From positions 62,001 through 126,000 of the forward strand of contig NZ_JAPSIB010000007.1 in NCBI RefSeq assembly GCF_031179145.1: a DNA stretch of 64,000 nucleotides. The letters are read 5' to 3'. Below the pieces are notes generated by a model that searched no databases, was not told where the DNA came from, and was given only the letters and a program-made list of their open reading frames with translations. Origin of the DNA: Brevibacterium sp. GTDB lineage: Bacteria > Actinomycetota > Actinomycetes > Actinomycetales > Brevibacteriaceae. Both the position numbers and the translations under genes were made by a program. Shown in pieces: positions 18,417 to 25,986 of the stretch. Positions within the stretch are counted from its first letter, which is position 1. Each line of letters begins with the position of its first letter.

Positions 18417-18473
18417 TGGTGAGTCTCCGATTGAGCGTGCGCAAGTTTCGTGTCGCACGCTGCGGTTGGGGCG

Positions 18474-18546
18474 GGGCCTCTAGCTCAGTTGGTAGAGCAG
18501 CGGACTTTTAATCCGCGGGTCGTGGGTTCGATCCCCACGGGGCCCA
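18474..18546 (+). tRNA. tRNA-Lys (anticodon TTT)
   Basis: 73 nt cloverleaf. Acceptor GGGCCTC (18474-18480) pairs with GGGGCCC (18539-18545) with one G-T pair; D arm GCTC..GAGC; anticodon stem GCGGA/TCCGC around loop CTTTTAA, giving anticodon TTT; T arm GTGGG-TTCGATC-CCCAC. The CCA end is not encoded. The last part of the gene is repeated at 20061. Confidence 0.96.
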
Positions 18547-18900
18547 CCGTGACACCATGGACTTCACCAGTCCAGTTCCACTGGAACACACTCAATCGTC
18601 GCTGCTCCACAGTTGTCGGCGGGCCGTCAGCAGCTCGATCTCAGGGCGCTCGGCTACGAAACGCTCAGCCTGGTCCAAAACCTCGACCACGCGGCCGCGG
18701 TCCCCGGCGACCAAGCCCACACCGATGGCCGCACGCCGGTGCAGATCCTGGTGATCGACCTCAGCTACCGAGGCGTCATACCGCCGCCTGAGGCCGGCCA
18801 GGATCGGGCGCACCACTGCCCGCTTGGCCTTCAGCGAATGCACGTCGCCAAGCAACAGGTCGAATTCGATCCAACCGATCCACATTGCTTCATTATGCCG
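18539..18900. repeat. Duplicated segment, copy 1 (tRNA-Lys tail plus DUF503)
   Basis: Starts with GGGGCCCACC, the tRNA-Lys acceptor tail, and runs through the DUF503 gene to CATTGCTTCATTATGCCG at 18883-18900. A diverged direct copy lies at 20061-20395. Copy 1 is the intact one. Confidence 0.75.
18592..18885 (-). CDS. DUF503 (YlxP-like) small protein
   Basis: 97 aa. The start MWIGWIEFDLLLGDVHSLKA and the following KRAVVRPILAGLRRRYDAS are the DUF503 pattern, and the length is usual. The family is a small alpha/beta fold often encoded near ribosome-assembly genes (rbfA); biochemical role unknown. The gene is antisense to the downstream flank of tRNA-Lys and is intact, unlike its relative at 20113-20380. 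Confidence 0.82.
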   Translation of the reverse strand: MWIGWIEFDLLLGDVHSLKAKRAVVRPILAGLRRRYDASVAEVDHQDLHRRAAIGVGLVAGDRGRVVEVLDQAERFVAERPEIELLTARRQLWSSDD

Positions 18901-18960
18901 CCCGATGGGTTCGTGGCAGTATCTTTTCTGAAGGTTACTGCAGGCGGACCGGAGGAACGC

Positions 18961-19584
18961 ATGATCGGCGATGAAAGCATCAGGGAGTACCTGGACCGCA
19001 CGGCTTCCCATGCGCCTGCCCCCGGTGGCGGAGCCGCAGCGGCCCTCCAATTGGCCCAGGCGGCGGCGCTGACTGCCATGTCCGCCAGGTTCACCACGGG
19101 CGCCAACTTCGCCCAGCACGCCCCGCTCGTCGAGCGTGTGCTCGCCGCCGCCCAACCGCTGATTGCCGAGTCCCTTGACGTGGGCGACGCTGACGCGGAG
19201 GCCTTCGCGAGGGTCGCCGACGCCTATGCCCTGCCGCAGGGCTCGGCAGCGGAAAAGGATGAACGGACCGCAGCAATCCAGGCGGCGTTGGTCGAAGCGA
19301 CCGAGCCCCCGCAGCAACTGATCGAGCTGGCCCGGAGCATCTCGGCACTCGGCGAAGAACTGCTCGGTTGCGCCAATCCGAATATCCTCAGCGATATCAC
19401 TGCGGCCGCGGCGGCGGCACGAGCAGCCGCCACAATCGCGCAGGCCACGCTGGAGATCAACCTGGCCAGCGTCAAGGACAGCTCCGCCCGCCGGACGATC
19501 GAGGACCGCATCCACGCCGCGGACGACGTCATCGACTTCTGCAACGGCCTCATCGTCCGAACCCGGGAGGAGATCGCCCGGTGA
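18961..19584 (+). CDS. Cyclodeaminase/cyclohydrolase-family protein
   Basis: 207 aa, the size of the stand-alone FTCD C-terminal-like domain. The family pattern is present as TASHAPAPGGGAAAALQLA at about 14-32 and later DAEAFARVADAYALP. Relatives act on 5-formimino- or 5,10-methenyl-tetrahydrofolate; one-carbon metabolism is therefore likely but the exact substrate is not shown. ATG 18961 has GGAGG at 18950-18954. Its stop overlaps the next gene by four bases. Confidence 0.82.
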   Translation: MIGDESIREYLDRTASHAPAPGGGAAAALQLAQAAALTAMSARFTTGANFAQHAPLVERVLAAAQPLIAESLDVGDADAEAFARVADAYALPQGSAAEKDERTAAIQAALVEATEPPQQLIELARSISALGEELLGCANPNILSDITAAAAAARAAATIAQATLEINLASVKDSSARRTIEDRIHAADDVIDFCNGLIVRTREEIAR

Positions 19585-20033
19585 CCGTGACCACCTCGCA
19601 CCATGGGCACGGCACCTGGCGGCGTGGTCAGCTGCTCCGTCCCGCCTCGGCGACGCGTCGTTGGTGGGCCCGCATCATCGACGCCCTGCTCATCCTCGTT
19701 CTGACTTCGGTCACCGCTGTGACGGCAATGTCCCTGTACGGAGCGACCGTGCTCAGTCTGGACGCTGCCACCGCCGCGGCACTGCTCAGCTACCCGGCGG
19801 TCCTGCTCCTGTTCGGCGCACTCTACGGGTGCACCCTCTCACCGGGTCAGGCCATGATGGGAGTCGTCTCCCTGAGGACTCACGACGGGAGAAGAGTCGG
19901 CTTCTGGAGAGGAATGGGACGCTACCTCGGCGTCGGTCTCTTCCCGATCGCCCTGGTGGTGCTCATCTGGACGCTCTTCGAGGCAACGAGCTTCGGCTCG
20001 GCACCGATCCGCGTCTGCCAGCGGGTTCGGTAG
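19581..20033 (+). CDS. RDD-family membrane protein
   Basis: 150 aa. The RDD signature (Arg then Asp-Asp) appears here as ATRRWWARIIDALLILVL, with a single Asp before the first helix; three to four membrane segments follow, and GQAMMGVVSLRTHDGRRVG is the usual second RDD block. Some RDD proteins are sodium antiporters or affect ion flow; function here is unknown. GTG 19581 overlaps the cyclodeaminase stop (GTGA). The pair lies exactly between the two copies of the duplicated segment. Confidence 0.78.
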   Translation: MTVTTSHHGHGTWRRGQLLRPASATRRWWARIIDALLILVLTSVTAVTAMSLYGATVLSLDAATAAALLSYPAVLLLFGALYGCTLSPGQAMMGVVSLRTHDGRRVGFWRGMGRYLGVGLFPIALVVLIWTLFEATSFGSAPIRVCQRVR

Positions 20034-20060
20034 GAGCGTTTCGGCCGCATCCGACCTCGC

Positions 20061-20395
20061 GGGGCCCACCACGGAACATGAGTGTCACCAGCACGATTCC
20101 GCTGGAACTCGCTCAGTCGTCACTGCTCCACAGACCTCAGGGCACTCGGCGACGAAACGCTCGACCTGGTCCAGAATCTCGTCCACACGACTCTGTCCCC
20201 GGCGACCAGGCCCATACCGATGGCCGCGCGTCCGTGCAGGTCCTGGTGATCACCCTCGGCCACCGAGACCTCGTACCGCCGCCTGAGGCCGGCGATGAGC
20301 GGGCGCACCACCGCCCGCTTGGCCTTCAGCGAATGTACGTCGCCGAGCAACAGGTCGAATTCGATTCACCCGATCCACATTGCTTCATTATGCCG
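20061..20395. repeat. Duplicated segment, copy 2 (decayed)
   Basis: Begins with the same GGGGCCCACC as the tRNA-Lys tail and ends with CATTGCTTCATTATGCCG (20378-20395). About 27 bp shorter than copy 1 and carrying many substitutions, so not a recent duplication. The rest of 20396-20487 shows nothing assignable. Confidence 0.72.
20113..20380 (-). pseudogene. Decayed second copy of the DUF503 gene
   Basis: Aligns along its whole length with the intact gene at 18592-18885. The fifth codon is TGA (20366-20368) where the intact copy has TGG, and a frameshift after the GLVAGD segment breaks the C-terminal third; the last dozen codons are largely lost. Residues such as LLGDVHSLKAKRAVVRPL remain readable, so decay is partial. 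A truncated product from an internal TTG near 20350 cannot be excluded. Confidence 0.8.
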
Positions 20396-20487
20396 TCGGG
20401 CAACGGCTGGATCTACTCGTGGGCGACAGGGACCGCCCGGCGGCTCCGCGTCGGCCGACGTCCCTGAGCATCCGGCCGGGCCGGCGG

Positions 20488-21672
20488 TCACAGCTCCTGA
20501 GGTTCACGGCGTGGGGCGGCGAATGCCGTCCTCGACACACCGGAGCCACCGGAGTACCAGCCGCTCGGGCCGATGCGGGCACCCATTCGAGGCACGTACT
20601 GATCGAAGTACACGCGCGCGACGAGTTCACGCCGGCTGGAGACCCCGGCCTTGGTGAAGATCGACTTGAGGTGGTCCTGGACCGTGTAAGGCGAGAGGTG
20701 CAGCGCTGCGGCGATCCCCCGAGTGTCGATGCCGCGCAGCACGGCCGTGACCACGTCTCGCTCGCGGAGCGTGAGGTCGAACGCAGCCCCGATCAGGTCG
20801 ATGACGTCCTGCGGTCGCGCCTCCTCGATCGTGACGACCACGTCACCAGCGCGGTCACCGGCACCGCCGAGTGGCGACGCGTGCAGCACGACCCAGACTC
20901 CATCCGCCGTGCGGGCGCGGATCCGCGGCACGGTGCCGACCTCGCCGCGGGCGAAGCGGCGGGCGCCGCTCACCAGTGCCTGCGCCGACGTCAATGGGTC
21001 GGCCATGCCGGGCACGGCAATCATCTGTGCAAGGAGCGCATGCGCGCCCGGAGTCGACTGCACGACGCGGTCGTGGGAGTCGAAGACGACGACCGCCGGG
21101 CCCGCCTGGGCTCCGGCCTCCTCTCTGCTGAGCTTGGCGAGCAGGCCGGTGCGGAAGCCGCGGGTGAACGCCGGCGCGACGGCCGATAGGAAGTCCAGCT
21201 CTTCCACCGCGAACGCCGGTTCGCCATTGCCCCGGAACAGCGAGATGTGTCCCCAGGCGCCGTTGCGGTCGACGAACGCGACGCGCGCTTCGTCGCGGAA
21301 ATCGAAGTGGGGCACGAGGAGTTGGGACATGCGCACCGAGAGGTCCAGCACCCCCTGCGTCACATGATTCATGCCGATGGCGATCTGACCCGCTGCGACC
21401 ATTGCGGTGATCGAGGTGGGATCGTCGCTGCCGTACTCGATCTGCGACCAGGTGACATCCTGCTCGTTGCGGCCGTCGAGCTCACCCAGCTTGCGTGAGC
21501 TCGAGATCATCGTCGTCGCCGGATCGAGCGTCGAGATGCACGCCGCCACGAACGGCACGACGTGCTGCAGCGTGGCCGCCGTCTCGTCGACGAAGCTGTG
21601 CAGCGGCAAGCCTGCGCGCGAGATCACGTCGATGTCGCTGCGCGCGCGACCGAGCGCCAGTGCCGAAGTCAT
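20488..21672 (-). CDS. LuxR-family transcriptional regulator
   Basis: 394 aa. The C-terminal helix-turn-helix (about 315-370) shows TLRERDVVTAVLRGIDTRGI and SPYTVQDHLKSIFTKAGVSS. The N-terminal 300 residues contain GAF/PAS-like stretches (VVVFDSHDRVVQSTPGAHAL), so a small-ligand sensor is likely; no receiver Asp pocket is seen. Divergent from an FAD-linked oxidase with a dyad between them, which is probably its operator. Confidence 0.85.
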   Translation of the reverse strand: MTSALALGRARSDIDVISRAGLPLHSFVDETAATLQHVVPFVAACISTLDPATTMISSSRKLGELDGRNEQDVTWSQIEYGSDDPTSITAMVAAGQIAIGMNHVTQGVLDLSVRMSQLLVPHFDFRDEARVAFVDRNGAWGHISLFRGNGEPAFAVEELDFLSAVAPAFTRGFRTGLLAKLSREEAGAQAGPAVVVFDSHDRVVQSTPGAHALLAQMIAVPGMADPLTSAQALVSGARRFARGEVGTVPRIRARTADGVWVVLHASPLGGAGDRAGDVVVTIEEARPQDVIDLIGAAFDLTLRERDVVTAVLRGIDTRGIAAALHLSPYTVQDHLKSIFTKAGVSSRRELVARVYFDQYVPRMGARIGPSGWYSGGSGVSRTAFAAPRREPQEL

Positions 21673-21708
21673 GGACCAAGTGTGCTCCCGTGCAGCGTTC
21701 CGTCGCTA

Positions 21709-21726
21709 CCCCCAGGCATCTGGGGG
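21709..21726. promoter_or_regulatory. Inverted repeat between luxR-type gene and oxidase
   Basis: CCCCCAG (21709-21715), GCAT, CTGGGGG (21720-21726): an 18-bp perfect dyad, about 37 bases from the luxR-type start and 90 from the oxidase start. Its shape fits a LuxR-dimer operator. Confidence 0.5.
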
Positions 21727-21816
21727 CGGAGATTCCCACACGAACTGGGATGTTCCCCGCCCGCCGCCGCCAGCCAGAGTAGAAGTGTCCCAATCGACTC
21801 TCATCCAGGAGCAATC

Positions 21817-23193
21817 ATGACCCTTGCCGACTTCACCACCACGGCCGACGCGCGACCGGCATCCCTTCGGGACGCGCTCGGCGACCGCGTCCTGTTCGCG
21901 GGAGATCCCGGCTACGATGCGGCACGCGTGCCGTGGAACGTGGCCGTTGACCAACGTCCCTACGCGGTGGTCCGGCCCGAGACTCCCGAAGAGGTGGTCG
22001 AGGTCGTCCGCGCCGCCGCGGCAGCCGGACTCCGCGTCGCCCCGCAGTCGACCGGCCACGCCGCCGCCGCGCTCGCCGATACCGATCTCGCCAACGTCGT
22101 TCTCGTCTCGCTCGCGGGCATGCGCGGGGTGACTGTTGACCCTGTCACGCGCACTGCCCGGGTGCTGGGTGGCTCGCTCTGGAACGACGTCATCGAGGCC
22201 ACCGCGCCCCACGGTCTGACCGCGCTGCACGGCAGTGCGGGCGATGTCTCCGTCGTCGGCTACACCCTGAGCGGCGGCCTGTCATTCTACGCCCGCGCCC
22301 ACGGGCTTGCGATCAACACCGTCCAAGCGGTGCAGGTCGTCATCGCCGACGGCAGCCTTGTGAGAGCGAGCGCCGACGAAAACGCTGAGCTTTTCTGGGC
22401 GATGCGCGGTGGCTCGGGGGCTTTCGGCGTCGTCGTCTCGCTCGAGCTCGATCTGCTGTCGTACACCGATGTGTTCGCCGGCATGATGCTGTGGGATGCA
22501 TCGCGAGCGGTCGAGATCTCACACACATGGGCGGAATGGACCGCCACAGCGCCCGAGTCCGCGACGACCACGCTTCGGGTGATGAATTTCCCGCCGCTGC
22601 CCGAACTGCCACCGTTTCTGTCGGGCCGATCCGTGGTCGTGATCGACGGGGCGATCCTGGAGACGGATGCCGTGGCGTCCGCGCTTCTCGCGCCGCTCCG
22701 CGCGCTGGCCCCCGAGATGGATACGTTCACACGCATCCCGGCCGCAGGCCTCCTCGCGGTGCACATGGACCCGCCCGGGCCGACACCCGCCGTGACGGCG
22801 CACTCGATGCTGATGGAGCTCCCGGCCGAGGCAGTGGAGGCGTTCGTCGCGGCTGGTGCCACGCCGGGGGTGTTCTTCGCAGAACTGCGCCATCTAGGTG
22901 GTGCGATTGCGCGGCGACCTGAGCACGCCGGCGCGGTCGCCTCGGCCGAGGGCGCATATCTCGCTCACACGGTGGCGATGGTGCCGTTTCCTGAAGCGGA
23001 GGCGGAGGCGGATGACGCGGTGCGGGCAGGACTGGCCGCGCTCGAACGGTGGAAGGCTTCCAATCTCATGCTCAACTTCATCGACGGCGGCGCCGACCGC
23101 GATGCCGGTTTCGGTGAGGCCGTCGAGCGTCTGCGCGCACTCAAGCAGCGCTTCGACCCACACGACGTCTTCGCGTCGGCGCACGCGCTCTGA
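21817..23193 (+). CDS. FAD-linked oxidase (BBE-type flavoprotein)
   Basis: 458 aa. The FAD-binding domain shows RPYAVVRPETPEEVVEVVRA and the GH of STGHAAAALADTD, where related enzymes bind FAD covalently through His. GSAGDVSVVGYTLSGGLSFY and GGSGAFGVVVSLEL complete the flavin fold, and the berberine-bridge-like ending RFDPHDVFASAHAL closes it. Substrate is unknown; relatives oxidise sugars or alkaloid-like compounds. I see no Tat or Sec signal, so it is probably cytosolic. ATG 21817 follows CCAGGAGC at 21806. Confidence 0.85.
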   Translation: MTLADFTTTADARPASLRDALGDRVLFAGDPGYDAARVPWNVAVDQRPYAVVRPETPEEVVEVVRAAAAAGLRVAPQSTGHAAAALADTDLANVVLVSLAGMRGVTVDPVTRTARVLGGSLWNDVIEATAPHGLTALHGSAGDVSVVGYTLSGGLSFYARAHGLAINTVQAVQVVIADGSLVRASADENAELFWAMRGGSGAFGVVVSLELDLLSYTDVFAGMMLWDASRAVEISHTWAEWTATAPESATTTLRVMNFPPLPELPPFLSGRSVVVIDGAILETDAVASALLAPLRALAPEMDTFTRIPAAGLLAVHMDPPGPTPAVTAHSMLMELPAEAVEAFVAAGATPGVFFAELRHLGGAIARRPEHAGAVASAEGAYLAHTVAMVPFPEAEAEADDAVRAGLAALERWKASNLMLNFIDGGADRDAGFGEAVERLRALKQRFDPHDVFASAHAL

Positions 23194-23198
23194 GCGCC

Positions 23199-23234
23199 GA
23201 TCGGTCCGTCTGGCGAGGTCCCGGCGGACCGATC
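23199..23234 (+). terminator. Terminator hairpin after the oxidase gene
   Basis: GATCGGTCCG (23199-23208) pairs perfectly with CGGACCGATC (23225-23234) across a 16-base loop, six bases after the stop codon. No T tract. Confidence 0.6.
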
Positions 23235-23284
23235 ACGGCCGTGGCAGTCTGTCTTCCGCCCCCGGTCGGGTCGAAGGGCGCACT

Positions 23285-24526
23285 TCAATCAGCGGCCGCC
23301 TCGGCGAGCTCACGTGCCGCCCGGGCTTCGAGGTCGGCGAGTTCGTCCAGTCTGTCGGCCAGACGAGCGAAGTGGGCGCAGCGGCCCTCCGCGGTGACAT
23401 CGGGGTTGCTCTCGTCAATGAGGCCGTCCCACAGCGGTGCCAGTCTCCGGTAGCTGGCCGCAGACTGCTCGAGAGTTCCGAGGCCGGGCAGCTCGGCCGC
23501 CTCTGTCAGGAAATCGGCGTAGAGCCCACGCAGACCCCCTGGCCCGCCCCACCGGTTTCCGCCTGCGGTGAGCTGAACCATCTCCAGGCCCTCCCGCAGA
23601 CGTCGCTGGTCGGCGAACAGTGTCGACCATCCCCGCTTCGAGCGTTCATCGCGCAACAGTCCCGCCCAGGTACGCATACCCTGCACCCCGAACTTCGGCA
23701 GCCATGACGACGGGATGCCCTCCAGCGGCAGCGTTCCCAGCAGCCGGCCGGTCGTCTCCGCGATCGCGATCCTCACCTGTTCGGCGAGCTGCTCGATGCC
23801 GTGCCCGCCGGGTTCGGTCGCGATGCTCACGGCCCAATGCCGGTCGGCCCTGCGTCTGCGCCTGGCCTCGGCGAGCTCAGTCCGCTTCAGCCGGCGCAGA
23901 CGGTCGGCGTCGTCTTCACCCGGGCTCCATCCGCCTCCGTCGACGAGGCGGTCGTCCCCGTCCCGCCCGACCACGGCGATGTCGATCGATTCCTGGTACA
24001 GCGGACCATCTGAGGAGATCCAGGGGAGCGCTCCGTGGGTCACACGGACGACGCATGCTCGGCCCGCCTCCAGGGCGGAGTCGAGTGCGTCGGCTGCCGC
24101 CTTCGCCCCCGTGGTGCCGGTGCGGTCGAGGGCGACACCGGAACGGTCGAGCATCCGGTCCGTATAGGCCTCGGGATGGGCACGCAGCACCACGGTCGCG
24201 GTGGTCAGCTCCTGGTAGCTGAAGGTGGCGAACATGAAGCCGATCCCTCCGCCGAGCCCGGCGAGCATCGCGGGGCTGAAGGGCTCGCCGGTGAGCGGGT
24301 TCTCCACTCCGGCCTGCGCAAGGATCCGGTGCCAAAGTGCCGCGTCATATTGGGCGGTCGATGAATCGGCTCCGATCGGCAGTGCAGGATATCCCGGGAG
24401 CAGGCCGGGTTCAGGGGCAGGCGTCGGGCGAGCTGCCATGATGCGCAGGCGGGCCGTGGTGTAGCGTTCGCCGGTCTTCTTCATCCGCTCGCGGACAAGA
24501 CTCTTGAAATGCTTGTTCTGGACCAT
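23285..24526 (-). CDS. BtrH N-terminal-domain-like protein
   Basis: 413 aa. The block AMLAGLGGGIGFMFATFSYQ near residue 90 and GRACVVRVTHGALPW resemble the BtrH N-terminal fold; BtrH moves an acyl group to the aminoglycoside in butirosin synthesis. However the first Cys appears only in GRACVV, so a Cys nucleophile near the N-terminus is absent. The first 30 residues (KHFKSLVRERMKKTGERYTT) are a basic helix found in other small-molecule proteins. No biosynthetic genes are adjacent. Start ATG 24526 with GGAA upstream; a longer frame to 24688 has no site. Confidence 0.5.
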   Translation of the reverse strand: MVQNKHFKSLVRERMKKTGERYTTARLRIMAARPTPAPEPGLLPGYPALPIGADSSTAQYDAALWHRILAQAGVENPLTGEPFSPAMLAGLGGGIGFMFATFSYQELTTATVVLRAHPEAYTDRMLDRSGVALDRTGTTGAKAAADALDSALEAGRACVVRVTHGALPWISSDGPLYQESIDIAVVGRDGDDRLVDGGGWSPGEDDADRLRRLKRTELAEARRRRRADRHWAVSIATEPGGHGIEQLAEQVRIAIAETTGRLLGTLPLEGIPSSWLPKFGVQGMRTWAGLLRDERSKRGWSTLFADQRRLREGLEMVQLTAGGNRWGGPGGLRGLYADFLTEAAELPGLGTLEQSAASYRRLAPLWDGLIDESNPDVTAEGRCAHFARLADRLDELADLEARAARELAEAAAD

Positions 24527-24703
24527 GATGGTTCCTTCCACGCGGGCAGAATCCTGGTCCCACGCACCGCAGACACGCCCGCACACGAAGGTGCCACTGA
24601 GCCGATGACCCGAAGGCTGAACCTCCTTTGCCCCGTGGGTCCGGTGGCGTGGGCGCCGGCGGCGGGGGTGGGCGTTGGGTCGCGCCACTCCCGATCCTAG
24701 TAC

Positions 24704-24726
24704 GCCCTCGCAACCGGCGACAGGGC
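24704..24726 (-). terminator. Possible terminator after the cstA-ArsA unit
   Basis: GCCCT (24704-24708) and AGGGC (24722-24726), with an inner CGC/GCG pairing, form an imperfect hairpin eight bases past the ArsA-like stop. The remainder of 24527-24733 is GC-rich and shows no gene. Confidence 0.35.
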
Positions 24727-24733
24727 AGAAGCT

Positions 24734-25702
24734 TCACTCGCGCCGCAGGTGCTCGATCAGCCCATCGAGTTCGCCGCGCTGGGCTGTGGCCGAAGGCAGG
24801 AGCGGAAGCTCGGTGACTGGGACCTCGGGCAGCTGCTCACGCACCCGGTCGAGGAGCTTCGCCTCCGCCCGTCGCCGCCCAGCCAGCAGCTCCCCGGCAT
24901 CGTCGGGTGAACGACGATTGGCGACCAGGCCCGCGACGTCGATGCCCAGATCATTCAGGTGTCCGTGCAGTTCGATGGTCTCGGCGACCGGCATCGCCTC
25001 GGCGGTGAACACGATGATGAACGCGGTGCGATCGGCGTCGAGCAGGGTCGAACGCAGCGTCTCGAAGCGCTCCTGACGGCGGAGGAGAGTCGCCCGGAGC
25101 CGGGAGTCCGCGTCCTCCCGCTGCGCCTTCGCTCCCCCGAGACCGTGCAGGGCAGAGGCGAACTTCTCGGACCTGTCCCGATTGGCGAGGAGTTCTCCTG
25201 TCCACGTCGAGAGGCGGCCGGGCAGAGCCATCAGCCGCACGGTGTGTCCGGAGGGTGCCGTGTCGAACACGATCCGGTCATAGTCGGAGAAGCCGTCGGC
25301 GACCACCTCGGCGATCCGGTCGAGAATCGCGGATTCATGGCTGCCGGGGGCATGGCGAGCCAACTCGAGATGCCGGCGGGCAGCCTCCTGCATGTGCTCG
25401 GGCACAAGCTCGGCCATGGTCGCCCCGACCGCGGCGAAGTGCCGCGACACTGTCGCCTCGGGATCGATCTCGAGACCGTCGAGATGCCCGGTGTCAGCCG
25501 CCAGGAGCCGCCTCGGTCGATCGCCGATCTCGGTCGACCAGAGGTGACCGAGGTTGTGGGCAGGGTCCGTCGAGACGACGAGAACCCGGTCCCCCGCCTC
25601 GGCGAAGGAAGCACCGAGCGCGGATGCGACGGAGGTCTTGCCCACACCGCCCTTGCCACCGACGAAGATGACCCGGCGGGTCTCGAGGAGTTTCAGCAGC
25701 AT
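24734..25702 (-). CDS. ArsA/Get3-like P-loop ATPase
   Basis: 322 aa, single ATPase domain. Deviant Walker A GGKGGVGKTS at 15-24, the following VVSTDPAHNLG, and the switch II-like block FDTAPSGHTVRLMALP identify the ArsA family. Members use ATP-driven dimer opening to move oxyanions or to deliver tail-anchored or other proteins; no arsB, arsC or arsenic repressor is near, so arsenite export is unlikely. Its ATG overlaps the end of the cory-CC-star gene by ten bases, so the two are translated together. Confidence 0.88.
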   Translation of the reverse strand: MLLKLLETRRVIFVGGKGGVGKTSVASALGASFAEAGDRVLVVSTDPAHNLGHLWSTEIGDRPRRLLAADTGHLDGLEIDPEATVSRHFAAVGATMAELVPEHMQEAARRHLELARHAPGSHESAILDRIAEVVADGFSDYDRIVFDTAPSGHTVRLMALPGRLSTWTGELLANRDRSEKFASALHGLGGAKAQREDADSRLRATLLRRQERFETLRSTLLDADRTAFIIVFTAEAMPVAETIELHGHLNDLGIDVAGLVANRRSPDDAGELLAGRRRAEAKLLDRVREQLPEVPVTELPLLPSATAQRGELDGLIEHLRRE

Positions 25703-25986
25703 GAGATGTGCTCCAAGGGTGACCGGCGCATGCCCATCCGACGGTGCCAGTCGTGGAAGTTCTCATAGAGGACGGGCATCAGCTCAGCAGTGTAGTAGGC
25801 GGCCGGGTCCGGCACACCGAGGGCCTCGGCCAGGACAATGAGGGTGAAGAAGTCGTCCTCGTCCCGCTGAGCCCGCGCGAAGGTGCGCCGATACGGACCC
25901 ATGTAGTATTCGCGCAGCCCCTCGGAGAACGCCGACAGGCGCCGGGCCCAGGTGGCCCAGCGCCCGTCAGCAGGAGAATCGGTCAT
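25693..25986 (-). CDS. Cory-CC-star protein
   Basis: 97 aa, ending in Ser-Cys-Cys-stop, the hallmark of this actinobacterial family. The core YYMGPYRRTFARAQRDEDDF and YYTAELMPVLYENFHDWHRR is conserved as I recall it. No membrane segment; mostly helical. The two Cys codons and the stop (25693-25701) sit inside the start region of the ArsA-like gene, and its own ATG overlaps the cstA stop by four bases. A terminal Cys pair could carry a lipid, a metal or a disulfide; no experiment is known to me. Confidence 0.8.
   Translation of the reverse strand: MTDSPADGRWATWARRLSAFSEGLREYYMGPYRRTFARAQRDEDDFFTLIVLAEALGVPDPAAYYTAELMPVLYENFHDWHRRMGMRRSPLEHISCC

Noticed and set aside
18539-20395. Active integrative element at tRNA-Lys
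   Set aside because: No integrase, relaxase or phage gene between the repeats; copies are diverged, so at most a relic.
24734-25702. Arsenic resistance locus because of the ArsA-like ATPase
   Set aside because: No arsB, arsC, arsD or ArsR-type gene nearby; the partner genes are cstA and a cory-CC-star protein.
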